Below are positions 12,362-23,963 of a DNA stretch of 64,000 nt, piece by piece. Position 1 is the first letter of the stretch. Each line of letters opens with the position of its first letter. The stretch is from Xenopus tropicalis (taxonomy: Eukaryota; Chordata; Amphibia; Anura; Pipidae): contig NC_030683.2 of the NCBI RefSeq assembly GCF_000004195.4, forward strand, positions 3,379,133-3,443,132. The letters are read 5' to 3'. A program made the position numbers and the translations under genes. The notes beneath the pieces were generated by a model. That model was not told the DNA's origin. It saw only the letters and a list, made by a program, of their open reading frames with translations, and did no database searches.

Positions 12362-13821
12362 GTCCCCCTATATAAAGCCAGGCTCTGGGCCCCCCCATAT
12401 AAAGCCAGGCTCTGGGTCCCCCTATATAAAGCCAGGCTCTGGGCCCCCCCATATAAAGCCGGGCTCTGGGCCCCCCCATATAAAGCCAGGCTCTGGGCCC
12501 CCCTATATAAAGCCAGGCTCTGGGCCCCCCCATATAAAGCCAGGCTCTGGGTCCCCCTATATAAAGCCAGGCTCTGGGCCCCCCCATATAAAGCCGGGCT
12601 CTGGGCCCCGCATATAAAGCCGGGCTCTGGGCCCCCCCATATAAAGCCGGGCTCTGGGCCCCCCTATATAAAGCCGGGCTCTGGGTCCCCCTATATAAAG
12701 CCGGGCTCTGGGTCCCCCTATATAAAGCCGGGCTCTGGGTCCCCCTATATAAAGCCGGGCTCTGGGCCCCCCTATATAAAGCCCGGGCTCTGGGTCCCCC
12801 TATATAAAGCCGGGGCTTGGCCCCATAAGCCGGGCCTGGCCCCTATATAAAGCCGGGCTCTGGGCCCCCCTATATAAAGCCGGGCTCTGGGCCCCCCTAC
12901 ATAAAGCCGGGCTCTGGGCCCCCCTATATAAAGCCGGGCTCTGGGCCCCCCTATATAAAGCCCGGGCTCTGGGTCCCCTATATAAAGCCGGGGCTCTGGG
13001 CCCCCATATAAAGCCGGGCTCTGGCCCCCTATATAAAGCCGGGCTCTGGGCCCCCCTATATAAAGCCGGGGCTCTGGGCCCCCCTACATAAAGCCGGGCT
13101 CTGGGCCCCCCTATATAAAGCCCGGGCTCTGGGTCCCCCTATATAAAGCCGGGGCTCTGGGCCCCCCTATATAAAGCCGGGCTCTGGGCCCCCCTATATA
13201 AAGCCGGGCTCTGGGTCCCCCTATATAAAGCTGGGCCCCCCTATATAAAGCCGGGCTCTGGGTCCCCCTATATAAAGCCGGGCTCTGGGCCCCACTATAT
13301 AAAGCTGGGCCCCCTATATAAAGCCGGGCTCTGGTCCCCCTATATAAAGCCGGGCTCTGGGCCCCACTATATAAAGCTGGGCCCCCCTATATAAAGCCGG
13401 GCTCTGGGTCCCCCTATATAAAGCCGGGGCTTCTGGTCTGGGCCCCCCTATATAAAGCCGGGCTCTGGGCCCCCCTATATAAAGCCGGGCTCTGGGTCCC
13501 CCTATATAAAGCTGGGCCCCCCTATATAAAGCCGGGCTCTGGGTCCCCCTATATAAAGCCGGGCTCTGGGCCCCCCTATATAAAGCCGGGCTCTGGGTCC
13601 CCCTATATAAAGCCGGGCTCTGGGTCCCCCTATATAAAGCCGGGGCTCTGGGCCCCCCTATATAAAGCCGGGCTCTGGGTCCCCCTATATAAAGCTGGGC
13701 CCCCCTATATAAAGCCGGGCTCTGGGTCCCCCTATATAAAGCCGGGCTCTGGGCCCCACTATATAAAGCTGGGCCCCCCTATATAAAGCCGGGCTCTGGG
13801 TCCCCCTATATAAAGCCGGGC
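12362..13821. repeat. 27-bp minisatellite carrying a TATA-box-like motif, about 54 copies
   Basis: The core is ctatataaagccgggctct followed by gggcccccc or gggtccccc. The usual period is 27 bp, with about 20-bp truncated units (ctatataaagctgggcccc) from about 13225 onward and irregular copies near 12810-13030. Nearly every unit holds tatataaag, which fits the TATA-box consensus. I see no sign that it acts as a promoter. Confidence 0.96.
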
Positions 13822-14902
13822 AGTTACTTGGGGTCACTGTCCCCCTATTGCCCCACAGGCTGAAATCAATAGAGGTTGCGCCACAATAAGTGCAGGATTC
13901 TGGGAGTGGGCACTGAGGCGACTGACAGTCGGGTACTGAATGCGCCGGCCAATAAGCTGCCGCTGAGCCCACAAACCCCACGCCAGGCAATTTCACTTCC
14001 CAAAAAGGAGGGGAAAAAAATACGACGAGGGCAGAAAATGTCAGGAAAATCAGAATTCAAAGCTTTTTATGAAAGTTCCCAGAACCGACGCTTCCGACCG
14101 ACAGAACTTCTGCTTCAGCCCAAACCCTCCCACAATTGCACTCATTAAAGGGGAAGCAGGACAGGCCTTACTGGGAAATACAATGGCTGCAATGTCAGAA
14201 CCCCATTCCCACAATGCTTTGCACAGAGCTGACCGCTTCCAATAACAATTACATTTGTAACTTTAATATTTGAGAGAGCGGCGGAACCTTTAATGTTGAT
14301 ATTTATGCAGCAATCTAAACCCACCCCCAGCGCTTGTGTAACTCACCCCCCCGCCCCGTCCTTCCTACCCCCTCTCCCCAGTCACATCAACCCCAATATT
14401 CCCCCTTGGATCTGGGTTGGGAGTCTCCCAATTTGGCTCCATGGTGGGGACCCACAGTCAGGAGCTGATCTAGATATTGCTGATCTAGAACGTAGCACTG
14501 CCTGGAACCCATCACCAGGGCCAACAACCAACCCCTGCCCTGAGTAGTTACCCCAATATAAATAGGCAGAATGGCCGCACAGACGCGGGGCAAACGGCTT
14601 CTGAAAACAACAGAGATCCTTCTTGTCTTTGCAACCATAAATCGAGACATTTTGGTTCCAGAAGCCTCTTGGGGCGCCCAACCATCAATCACTGCCGCCC
14701 CGCCAAGGTGACACTTTAAAAGATAAAATCTGATTTCTAAGAAACCCGTCTGCATCCGAAGTGACAGAAACCGAATCTCTATTGTCACATGTATCTATAT
14801 CCCTCAGTGGCCCTGCTTTATATGCGTGTGTGTTCTCCTATCAGAACCCTGGCCCCGCCCACATCCATTATTATTAGCCTTAATATTAAAGTACTTAGTC
14901 GA
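13822..14902. other. single-copy intronic DNA, CNE-like at 13880-14130 and 14560-14790
   Basis: Two AT-motif-rich non-repetitive blocks (cagaattcaaagctttttat; agataaaatctgatttctaa) lie on either side of ordinary sequence. A ttaaaggggaa motif at about 14145 resembles a T2-type transposon end, but I found no partner end. Confidence 0.3.
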
Positions 14903-15270
14903 CAGAACAATAGGGGGTACATTATCCCTTATAATATATTCTCACAGTTCCCTGTATAACTCAGCCTGCAGCCTTGTGCCTTTATATGGGGGGCACAGAA
15001 CCCCTCAGTGACTGCTAATATCCTTATCATTTACAGTAGGGGGTACAGTATCCCTTATAATACATGAGTGATACTCAGAGTTCCCTGTATAACTCAGCCT
15101 GCAGCCTTGTGCCTTTATATGGGGGGCACAGAACCCCTCAGTGACTGCTAATATCCTTATCATTTACAGTAGGGGGTACATTATCCCTTATAATACATGA
15201 GTGATACTCAGAGTTCCCTGTATAACTCAGCCTGCAGCCTTGTGCCTTTATATGGGCACAGAACCAATAG
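14903..15270. repeat. 133-bp tandem repeat, about 2.8 copies
   Basis: ttccctgtataactcagcct recurs at about 14948, 15081 and 15214, a 133-bp period. The third copy is cut short at the 3' end (tatatgggcacagaacc). Confidence 0.93.
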
Positions 15271-15860
15271 ATTGCAAGCTCTTATGGGCAGGGCCGGTCA
15301 GGCTGTTTGGGTTCCCCCCACTCACTGTGGGACATGTTGGCCGGTTACAGATCACTGCTGAGAAAGTCACTTTCGGTTCTGTGTGTGACTCCGGGGCTCA
15401 GAGAAGCTATGAATGAAAGGGAAATGGGAAAGTGCAACTGTCACATGAGCAGAGGGAGGAGGAGAGACTGGCGGTGCCGGCACAGTGGCGCCAATGGCTG
15501 TAGGTTCTCACTGAGCACATTACCCCCAACCCCTATTCCCACGCCCCACCATTTCCCCACCAACTCCAGTAATACTTCCAAGTCCCTCCTTCCTTTACCC
15601 TGTAGCAGCTCTGGGCAACTGGGAGCACAACCAGCCGACTATAGGCGAGTGGTGGAAACCCCCAAAGCCAGGAGCCCCCCCCCTGGTGCTAAAGCTTATT
15701 CAGAGGCCTACAAAATGCCCTCGGGTTTCACTGGTTTAACCCTTCCTTAAACCACCTTGCCATAGGCATTTAGAGATTGGGTGGGGCACATCTTGGTTTG
15801 GGGTGATGGCATTTGTGTGGATTCAGACTCAGATTTAGCATGTGGTGCTTCGGTGAAAAA
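15271..15860. other. single-copy DNA beginning with a possible retroelement-tail relic
   Basis: About 15269-15297 (gattgcaagctcttatgggc) resembles the conserved 3'-tail block of L2/CR1-type LINE families, from memory only. The rest is unassigned, including a CpG-rich part about 15390-15500. Confidence 0.3.
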
Positions 15861-17010
15861 ACCTACAACTTGGCTTTATCTTACAGTTTGTAGGTGGGAC
15901 CACTATGGTTTCAGGTTTATCTCATGGTGTTCGAGTAAAGAACATCCTTCCCGTAGGTCTGTCCTATGGAATTCACTTGAAAAACATCTGGGGCTCAGGT
16001 TCTTCTTATTGTGTTTGGTGAGGAACATCTAGATGTTGGGTTCATCATGTGGTTTTTAGGTGGTGTGCATCTTTGCCTCAGGTTCATATGATGGTGTTTA
16101 GGCAGAAGACATCTTAGATGGACCACCTTGGCTTGGGGTTTATCTCATGGTGTTGGAGTAAAGAATATCCTTCCCTTAGGTCTATCCTATAGAATTTGTT
16201 TGGTGAGGAACATCTAGATGTTGGGTTCATCTTGTGGCTTTTAGGTGGTGTGCATCTTTGCCTCAGCTTTATATTATGGTGTTTGGGCAGAACACATCTT
16301 AGATTGACCATAATCTTAAGTTTTTCAAATGGCGCCCCACCTTGGCTTGGGGTTTATCTCTTGGCCATGGTTCCTTACAGGAGCACATCTGGCTATTGGC
16401 TTTATATTAGGGTGTTTGGGCAGATGACATCTTAGATTGACCACCCCAAGGTGGTTTATCTCATGGTGTTTGAGTAAAGAACATCCTTCCCTTAGGTCTG
16501 TCCTAGGGAATTCCATGAAAAACATCTGGGCCTCAGGTTCTTCTTATTGTGTTTGGTGAGGAACATCTAGATGTTGGGTTCATCTTGTGGTTTTCAGGTG
16601 GTGAGCATCTTTGCCTCAGGTTTATAGTATGGTGTTTGAGTAAAGAATATCCTTCCCTTAGGCCTATCCTATGGTATTCATTGAAAAACATCTGGGGCTC
16701 AGGTTCTTCTTATTGTGTTTGGTGAGGAACATCTAGATGTTGGGTTCATCTTGTGGTTTTCAGGTGGTGAGCATCTTTGCCTCAGGTTTATATTATGGTG
16801 TTTGAGTAAAGAATATCCTTCCCTTAGGTCTATCCTATGGTATTCATTGAAAAACATCTGGGGCTCAGGTTCTTCTTATTGTGTTTGGTGAGGAACATCT
16901 AGATGTTGGGTTCATCTTGTGGTTTTTAGGTGGTGTGCATCTTTGCCTCAGGTTTATAATATAGTATCTTAGATTGAACACCTTGGCGTGGGGTTTATCT
17001 CTTGGCCATG
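15861..17010. repeat. 166-bp degenerate tandem array, about 7 copies
   Basis: The core aacatctagatgttgggttc recurs at about 16022, 16207, 16561, 16727 and 16893. The last three give a 166-bp period; earlier copies carry deletions and replacements. It is an older, more diverged array than most others here. Confidence 0.88.
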
Positions 17011-17469
17011 GTTCCGTAGAAGTTTCGTAGAGGAGGCTCTTGGCTTTCTCTTATTATGATCAAGTGTCACTTGTGCTATAATTAATAAATAATCAGAACA
17101 AGCCCCGGTGCAGATTCGGGGGGGAAGTCCACCATCATGACCCATCACTGGCCCCTCTACCTTCCACCAAATCTGCATTCCTACTTGGTACTGTTCCGAA
17201 TGTCTGGAATTTTTTGCTGGCAAAAGTGTCGCAGACAGGGATTGGAGCGCTACCCCCCAGGGGCCACTGGGATGTTGCAGGAATTCTTCCAGTCGTTACT
17301 GGGCCGGTCCATTAGAATAGGATCATGAAGGGGGAACATCTGCTCTCCCAGCTCCACCCATGGGAGACCCATCTCTTTCCTGCATTCCTCAGCCCAGACA
17401 GACGCAAGCGCGCCGCGGGTCTCACAAGGACGAGCGAGAGGACTTTCCCTGCTCTCTCTGGAGCTCGCA
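17011..17469. other. single-copy spacer
   Basis: No repeat, exon or clear motif cluster. The last 100 bp are CpG-rich (gacgcaagcgcgccgcggg). Confidence 0.3.
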
Positions 17470-17949
17470 TTAAAGGGGAACTCTCGCCCTATAAAATAAT
17501 TCCAAATCCTTTTCTATCAGGTTGGTAGAGCAAAATAAACTTTACTTACACTGTATAAATTATTTCGTTTTATTTCCCTTCAGTCTTGGAATTGACAGTC
17601 ACAGCCAGCAGGCCGGCGCCATTTTGTGAGCACTGTTATTAAGGCGGAGCTTTGTATCCCCCCAAAATCTTATACATTTGTTTCCTAGGTGATATCTAGG
17701 GAGTGCTGAATGGAAAGTTTAAGTAATAGTAATTAAAAATCTGAGCTGTCAATCATATATTGCCTGCCCCGCCTCTATGCCTCCGGCATAGAGGCGGGGC
17801 AGGCAATATATGATTGACAGCTCAGATTTTTAAATACATTTATAAGAGGTATGGATGATTTAATTAAAAAAAAGATTTGGGGTTCATGTTCATTTTTTAA
17901 CGGACTTTTATTATACAGCTTTTTATGAGTGGGCGACAGGTCCCTTTAA
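17470..17949. mobile_element. T2/Kolobok-like MITE, 480 bp, with a perfect internal hairpin
   Basis: The left end ttaaaggggaactctcgccc and the inverted right end ttaaagggacctgtcgccc form imperfect terminal inverted repeats that start with TTAA. This fits the TTAA target and TTAAAGG end preference reported for the Xenopus T2 (Kolobok) family. There is no transposase frame. A perfect 49-bp inverted repeat sits in the right half. Confidence 0.8.
17733..17833. repeat. perfect 49-bp inverted repeat with 3-base loop
   Basis: The arms 17733-17781 and 17785-17833 are exact reverse complements around the loop tcc. They contain ctgagctgtcaatcatatat and the complementary copy. The hairpin lies within the T2-like MITE. 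Confidence 0.97.
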
Positions 17950-18510
17950 GTGCGGGGGGGGGGGGGGGTTTGTTTTACCGGCTCCACCCATCAAACATGT
18001 CAAATTAGTAGTCCCTTTGCCACTCATTAGCATCCCAACGTGGGGCCTTTGCTTCAATTGGTTGGAAGTAATTGCTCGCACCCGCCCCAATCGTAATGGA
18101 TTCCCCGGTTCCGAACGCTCGCAGCTGATTGGCTGCTATAGAACGGAACACAAACCAATATTTTTTACATTCCCCTCGCATTCTATATCCAGAAACAGCG
18201 AACAAACCCCCCAAAGTGCCCGGCAGAACATGGCAAGGAGAGCCTGGGCGGCACGTTGCCGCGGTGATAGAGACATCCGCTTTAATGAGAGCGCTGAGCA
18301 GAAGCGCAGGGACAGCTGCACAGGTCCGAACGGCAGAAGAGAAACGTGTTTACACGAGACCTTGGCACCGAGGTCCTGAATAAGAAATAATGGCCGCGCC
18401 CCCCCCCCCCCGGTGCTGCTACGCCCCAATTATCTGCCACTATACAAAGAGCGAGAAATGGGGGTGCAGTTCATTGTGCCGGGGGTGCAGGGGCGTCAGC
18501 ACCCCCCCAC
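17950..18510. other. single-copy CpG-rich DNA, CNE-like
   Basis: Starts with a 15-base G run (17954-17968). The block 18005-18370 is CpG-rich and non-repetitive (gcagctgattggctgctat, ccgctttaatgagagcgctg). It could be regulatory; no exon is seen. Confidence 0.35.
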
Positions 18511-19275
18511 TTTTGTGCCCCCCATCACTATATGTCAGGTTTAAGTTAACTTTTAATATGTTATAGAGTGCCCTATTCCTAGCAACTTTTCAATTGGTCT
18601 TCATTATTTATTTCTTATAGTTTTTTAATGATTTGCCTTTACAAATGGGGGTCACTGACCCCGGCAGCCAAACATACAATTTTATTGTTATTGTCACATT
18701 TAATTTCTTATTTTTCCATTCAGTCCCTCTCCCTCTATTCATATGCCAGTCTCTTATTCCGACCTATACCTGGTTGCTAAGGTAAACAAGACCCTAGCAA
18801 CCAGATAGTTACATAGTTACATTGGTCTTATTCCGACCAATACCTAGTTGCTAAGGTAAACAAGACCCTAGCAACCAGATAGTTACATAGTTACATTGGT
18901 CTTATTCCGACCAATGCCTGGTTGCTAAGGTAAACAAGACCCCAGCAACCGGATAGCTGCTGAAATGCCAAACTGGAGAGCAACTAAATAACTGGAAAAA
19001 CTACAGAAAAATAAAAAATGAAGACCAACTGCAGATTGTCTCAGAATATCCATGTCTATATCATAATTTCTTATTTTTCTATTCAGTCCCTCTCCCTCTA
19101 TTCATATGTCTCTTATTCCGACCAATGCCCAGTTGCTAAGGTAAACAAGACCCCAGCAACCAGATAGCTGCTGAAATTCCAAACTGGAGAGCAACTAAAT
19201 AACTGGAAAAACTAAAGAAAAATAAAAAATGAAGACCAATTGCAGATTGTCTCAGAATATCCATGTCTGCACTAA
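18511..19275. repeat. dispersed Xenopus-type repeat with internal duplications
   Basis: I recognise, from memory, a very common Xenopus element (gttaacttttaatatgttat, caacttttcaattggtcttc, attgtctcagaatatcc). The segment from about 18703 is partly duplicated from 19067 onward. A module holding ggttgctaaggtaaacaaga and ccctagcaaccagatag is repeated three or four times. Each module has complementary arms TGGTTGCTA/TAGCAACCA. The family name is uncertain. Confidence 0.75.
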
Positions 19276-19540
19276 TTTCATTTAACCCTCCCCCCACCAG
19301 AAAGCTCTGGGATTCATGACTGGGCTACTTAGGGGTTAAACGCATCCCTGGCACAATGCACAGGATCTGTGGGTAAAAGTGTCGTGTTCGAGCAGGAACG
19401 CACCTTTTTCTCATTAAGGTGAAACGCGCGGAGCTAATCTGCTATCTTATGGCAGCGGCCCAACCGGCACACAATGGGCAATTAAGTCGGAAACTGACAC
19501 TTGATCTGTCTTTGGGGAGAAACATTGTCTCAGTGTGAAA
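19276..19540. other. single-copy CNE-like block
   Basis: Non-repetitive sequence (tttctcattaaggtgaaac, gagctaatctgctatcttat, gggcaattaagtcggaaac) with regulatory-element texture, lying directly against a G-rich array. Confidence 0.35.
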
Positions 19541-20525
19541 GGGGGGAGTTGGGGGGGGGGGCAGGGAGTTGCACTCACAGAGCTGAGTGGGGGGGAGCAG
19601 GGAGTTGCACTCACAGAGCTGAGTGGGGGGGAGCAGGGAGTTGCACTCACAGAGCTGAGTGGGGGGGAGCAGGGAGTTGCACTCACAGAGCTGAGTGGGG
19701 GGGAGCAGGGAGTTGCACTCACAGAGCTGAGTGGGGGGGGAGCAGGGAGTTGCACTCACAGAGCTGAGTGGGGGGGAGCAGGGAGTTGCACTCACAGAGC
19801 TGAGTGGGGGGACAGGGAGTTGCATCTCACAGAGCTGAGTGGGGGGAGCAGGGAGTTGCACTCACAGAGCTGAGTGGGGGGGAGCAGGGAGTTGCACTCA
19901 CAGAGCTGAGTGGGGGGGAGCAGGGAGTTGCACTCACAGAGCTGAGTGGGGGGAGCAGGGAGTTGCACTCACAGAGCTGAGTGGGGGGGAGCAGGGAGTT
20001 GCACTCACAGAGCTGAGTGGGGGGGGGAGTTTGCAACTCACAGAGCTGAGTGGGGGGGGAGTTGCACTCACAGAGCTGAGTGGGGGGGAGTTTGATTCAC
20101 AGAGCTGATGGGGGGGAGTTGCACTCACAGAGCTGAGTGGGGGGGGAGTTGCACTCACAGAGCTGAGTGGGGGGGGGAGTTGCAACTCACAGAGCTGAGT
20201 GGGGGGGGAGTTGCACACACAGAGCTGAGTGGGGGGGGAGTTGCACTCACAGAGCTGAGTGGGGGGGGAGTTGCATTCACAGAGCTGAGTGGGGGGGGAG
20301 TTGCACTCACAGAGCTGAGTGGGGGGGGGAGTTGCACTCACAGAGCTGAGCGGGGGGGGGAGTTGCACTCACAGAGCTGAGTGGGGGGGGAGTTGCACAC
20401 ACAGGGGGCAAGAGCTGAGTGGGGGGGGAGTTGCACTCACAGAGCTGAGTGGGGGGGGAGTTGCACTCACAGAGCTGAGTGGGGGGGAGTTGCACTCACA
20501 GAGCTGAGTGAGGGGGGGGAGTTAG
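19541..20525. repeat. G-rich minisatellite, 36-bp then 31-bp units, about 29 copies
   Basis: The core is gttgcactcacagagctgag followed by a run of 7-9 G. Up to about 20030 the unit also holds agcaggg (about 36 bp); beyond that it is missing (about 31 bp). G-run length varies by one or two bases from copy to copy, as expected for slippage. Confidence 0.95.
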
Positions 20526-20766
20526 GGGCCCTGCCATTTAGTGGGAAAAGCAATTCACACCTTGTCTGTGTAAGTAATTAATGTAATTATCGTATTTCCC
20601 TCATTTGTACTCGTTAGTGATACTGACAGTGAGACGTCTCCCGTACCCACAGCGATCAGGGCACCCGCGCCCCCCGCACTCCCAACGCTCCCAGTCACAA
20701 ACAGAAACCCCCTGTATGCCCAATACAGTGCTGGGCACCGGAATATATCTGCCCCCTGTGTGTGCC
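20526..20766. other. single-copy spacer
   Basis: Short non-repetitive stretch (aagtaattaatgtaattatc, then CpG-bearing sequence). No feature is recognised. Confidence 0.3.
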
Positions 20767-21289
20767 CCCCCATATACCCGTGTGCCCACCCACCCTCTAT
20801 ATACCCACCTGTGTGCCCGCCCACCCTCTATATACCCACCTGTGTGCCCGCCCACCCTCTATATACCCACCTGAGTGCCCGCCCACCCTCTATATACCCA
20901 CCTGTGTGCCCGCCCACCCTCTATATACCCACCTGTGTGCCCGCCCACCCTCTATATACCCACCTGTGTGCCCGCCCACCCTCTATATACCCACCTGTGT
21001 GCCCGCCCACCCTCTATATACCCACCTGTGTGCCCGCCCACCCTCTATATACCCACCTGAGTGCCCGCCCACCCTCTATATACCCACCTGTGTGCCCGCC
21101 CACCCTCTATATACCCACCTGTGTGCCCACCCACCCTCTATATACCCACCTGTGTGCCCACCCACGCTCTATATACCCACCTGTGTGCCCACCCACCCTC
21201 TATATACCCACCTGTGTACCCCACCCACCCTCTATATACCCACCTGTGTGCCCACCCACCCTCTATATACCCACCTGTGTACCCCACCA
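20767..21289. repeat. 31-bp minisatellite, about 17 copies
   Basis: The core is ccctctatatacccacctg followed by tgtgcccgccca. Left copies read cgccca and right copies caccca, so the array is homogenised in two blocks. Three right-hand copies have an extra base (tgtaccccaccc). Confidence 0.96.
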
Positions 21290-21432
21290 GAGGCTGGCAC
21301 ACCAGGACCAGAGGCTGGCACACCGGGACCAGAGGCTGGCACACCGGGACCAGAGGCTGGCACACCGGGACCAGAGGCTGGCACACCGGGACCAGAGGCT
21401 GGCACACCGGGACCAGAGGCTGGCACACCGGG
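21290..21432. repeat. 21-bp minisatellite, about 7 copies, abutting the 31-bp array
   Basis: The core agaggctggcacaccggga is repeated almost perfectly. The first unit has caccaggacc instead of caccgggacc. The junction with the 31-bp array is seamless, at accccacc/agaggctgg. Confidence 0.96.
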
Positions 21433-21715
21433 AACATGCAAAAAGGTGATTGGATAGCAGGGAAAAATGATGGCCATGCAAACTCCTCCCATTTCCCATG
21501 TTACAGAGTCGGACAGGGCTCCTGGCAAAGATCAAGGCGATTCTATAACTAAATGATCAATATTTACTTGTTAATAGTCAGGAGCAGCAATATGTGGGCT
21601 CTGTGTTACCCAGGGAAAAGCCCCAGGGGCAGCAAGTACATTCATTATACTCTATAGCACTGCCCAACCCTCTCCCCCCGTATGGCCCCCACCCGCTGCC
21701 CTCCAGCCCCCATAC
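21433..21715. other. single-copy spacer
   Basis: Non-repetitive sequence; nothing recognised. Confidence 0.3.
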
Positions 21716-23200
21716 TGTACTGTCTGAGGGAAACACTATGGCACCTCCTACCCATATGTATAAATACAAATATACAGAGAGGGAATGTTCTGGGCACACA
21801 ATAAGCTGTACCCCCATACTGTACTGTCTAAGGGAAACACTATGGCACCTCCTACCCATATGTATAAATACAAATATACAGAGAAGGAATGTTCTGGGCA
21901 CACAATAAGCTGTACCCCCATACTGTACTGTCTAAGGGAAACACTATGGCACCCCCTACCCATATGTATAAATACAAATATACAGAGAAGGAATGTTCTG
22001 GGCACACAATAAGCTGTACCCCCATACTGTACTGTCTAAGGGAAACACTATGGCACCCCCTACCCATATGTATAAATACAAATATACAGAGAAGGAATGT
22101 TCTGGGCACACAATAAGCTGTACCCCCATACTGTACTGTCTAAGGGAAACACTATGGCACCCCCTACCCATATGTATAAATACAAATATACAGAGAAGGA
22201 ATGTTCTGGGCACACAATAAGCTGTACCCCCATACTGTACTGTCTAAGGGAAACACTATGGCACCCCCTACCCATATGTATAAATACAAATATACAGAGA
22301 AGGGAATGTTCTGGGCACACAATAAGCTGTACCCCCATACTGTACTGTCTAAGGGAAACACTATGGCACCCCCTACCCATATGTATAAATACAAATATAC
22401 AGAGAAGGAATGTTCTGGGCACACAATAAGCTGTACCCCCATACTGTACTGTCTAAGGGAAACACTATGGCACCCCCTACCCATATGTATAAATACAAAT
22501 ATACAGAGAAGGAATGTTCTGGGCACACAATAAGCTGTACCCCCATACTGTACTGTCTAAGGGAAACACTATGGCACCTCCTACCCATATGTATAAATAC
22601 AAATATACAGAGAAGGAATGTTCTGGGCACACAATAAGCTGTACCCCCATACTGTACTGTCTAAGGGAAACACTATGGCACCTCCTACCCATATGTATAA
22701 ATACAAATATACAGAGAGGGAATGTTCTGGGCACACAATAAGCTGTACCCCCATACTGTACTGTCTAAGGGAAACACTATGGCACCCCCTACCCATATGT
22801 ATAAATACAAATATACAGAGAGGGAATGTTCTGGGCACACAATAAGCTGTACCCCCATACTGTACTGTCTAAGGGAAACACTATGGCACCCCCTACCCAT
22901 ATGTATAAATACAAATATACAGAGAAGGAATGTTCTGGGCACACAATAAGCTGTACCCCCATACTGTACTGTCTAAGGGAAACACTATGGCACCCCCTAC
23001 CCATATGTATAAATACAAATATACAGAGAGGGAATGTTCTGGGCACACAATAAGCTGTACCCCCATACTGTACTGTCTAAGGGAAACACTATGGCACCTC
23101 CTACCCATATGTATAAATACAAATATACAGAGAAGGAATGTTCTGGGCACACAATAAGCTGTACCCCCATACTGTACTGTCTAAGGGAAACACTATGGCA
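21716..23200 (-). repeat. 104-bp family, cluster 2 (about 14 copies)
   Basis: Same unit as at 5.2 kb, here as its reverse complement (ggaatgttctgggcacacaa, catactgtactgtctaaggg). It begins mid-unit at cccatactgtactg and ends mid-unit at acactatggcacc. One copy near 22300 has an extra G. Confidence 0.97.
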
Positions 23201-23690
23201 CCTTTGCCCCACCCTGATACCAGACATGGAGCCCCCCAGCACCCAGACTGTAAGTGGGAGATCCCTTTAAAAGGAGGGCAGCAGAAGGGACAGAGGATGA
23301 ATGAAAGGCTCATTGTGAGCATGCTCTGGAACCCGGCCAATCAGATCTCTCGCTGGCTCGGCACCCAGGGGGGCAGACAGGGAGACTGCAGAGGCCCAAC
23401 CTGTATTAACTCAGAAAGAAAATAATTAAAAAAGAGCTGAAGGGAAATTACCTGTTTGGCTCCAGACTAAATTAACTCATACACAGGATTGTTATTGGCC
23501 GTTAGACTCGGGCGCCCCATACAGAGCCTCAGTAATGGCACCGGGGCCCCGCTCACTACTAATGCAATAAGGGGGGGCCCAGACTGCAGGCGCAACCAGA
23601 CCCCCTTATTACACAGCTGGGGGGGGGGGCCGTCGCAATATATAGCGCAGTATTGCAGCCCCTGCCTCATAGCTACTTGTCTGTCTCTGT
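23201..23690. other. single-copy spacer
   Basis: Non-repetitive, with G/C runs near 23570 and 23622. About 23280-23470 (gaaaggctcattgtgagcat, agaaaataattaaaaaagag) has mild CNE texture. No exon is seen. Confidence 0.3.
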
Positions 23691-23812
23691 ATCCGCTACA
23701 TCTGTCTGTCTGTCTGTCTATCTACATCTGTCTGTCTGTCTATCTATCTATCTCCATCTGTCTGTCTATCTATCTGCATCTGTCTGTCTATCTATCTATC
23801 TCCATCTGTCTG

Positions 23813-23851
<39 letters not shown>

Positions 23852-23928
23852 CCATCTGTCTGTCTATCTATCTGCATCTGTCTGTCTATCTATCTACATC
23901 TGTCTGTCTATCTATCTATCTACATCTG

Positions 23929-23963
<35 letters not shown>

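Noticed and set aside
14144..14160. Second T2-type MITE (ttaaaggggaa)
   Set aside because: No inverted partner end was found within about 1 kb; the short motif alone is not enough.
20760..21552. Long plus-strand frames of 160-230 codons
   Set aside because: All follow the 31-bp and 21-bp arrays in several frames at once; the repeats lack stop codons.
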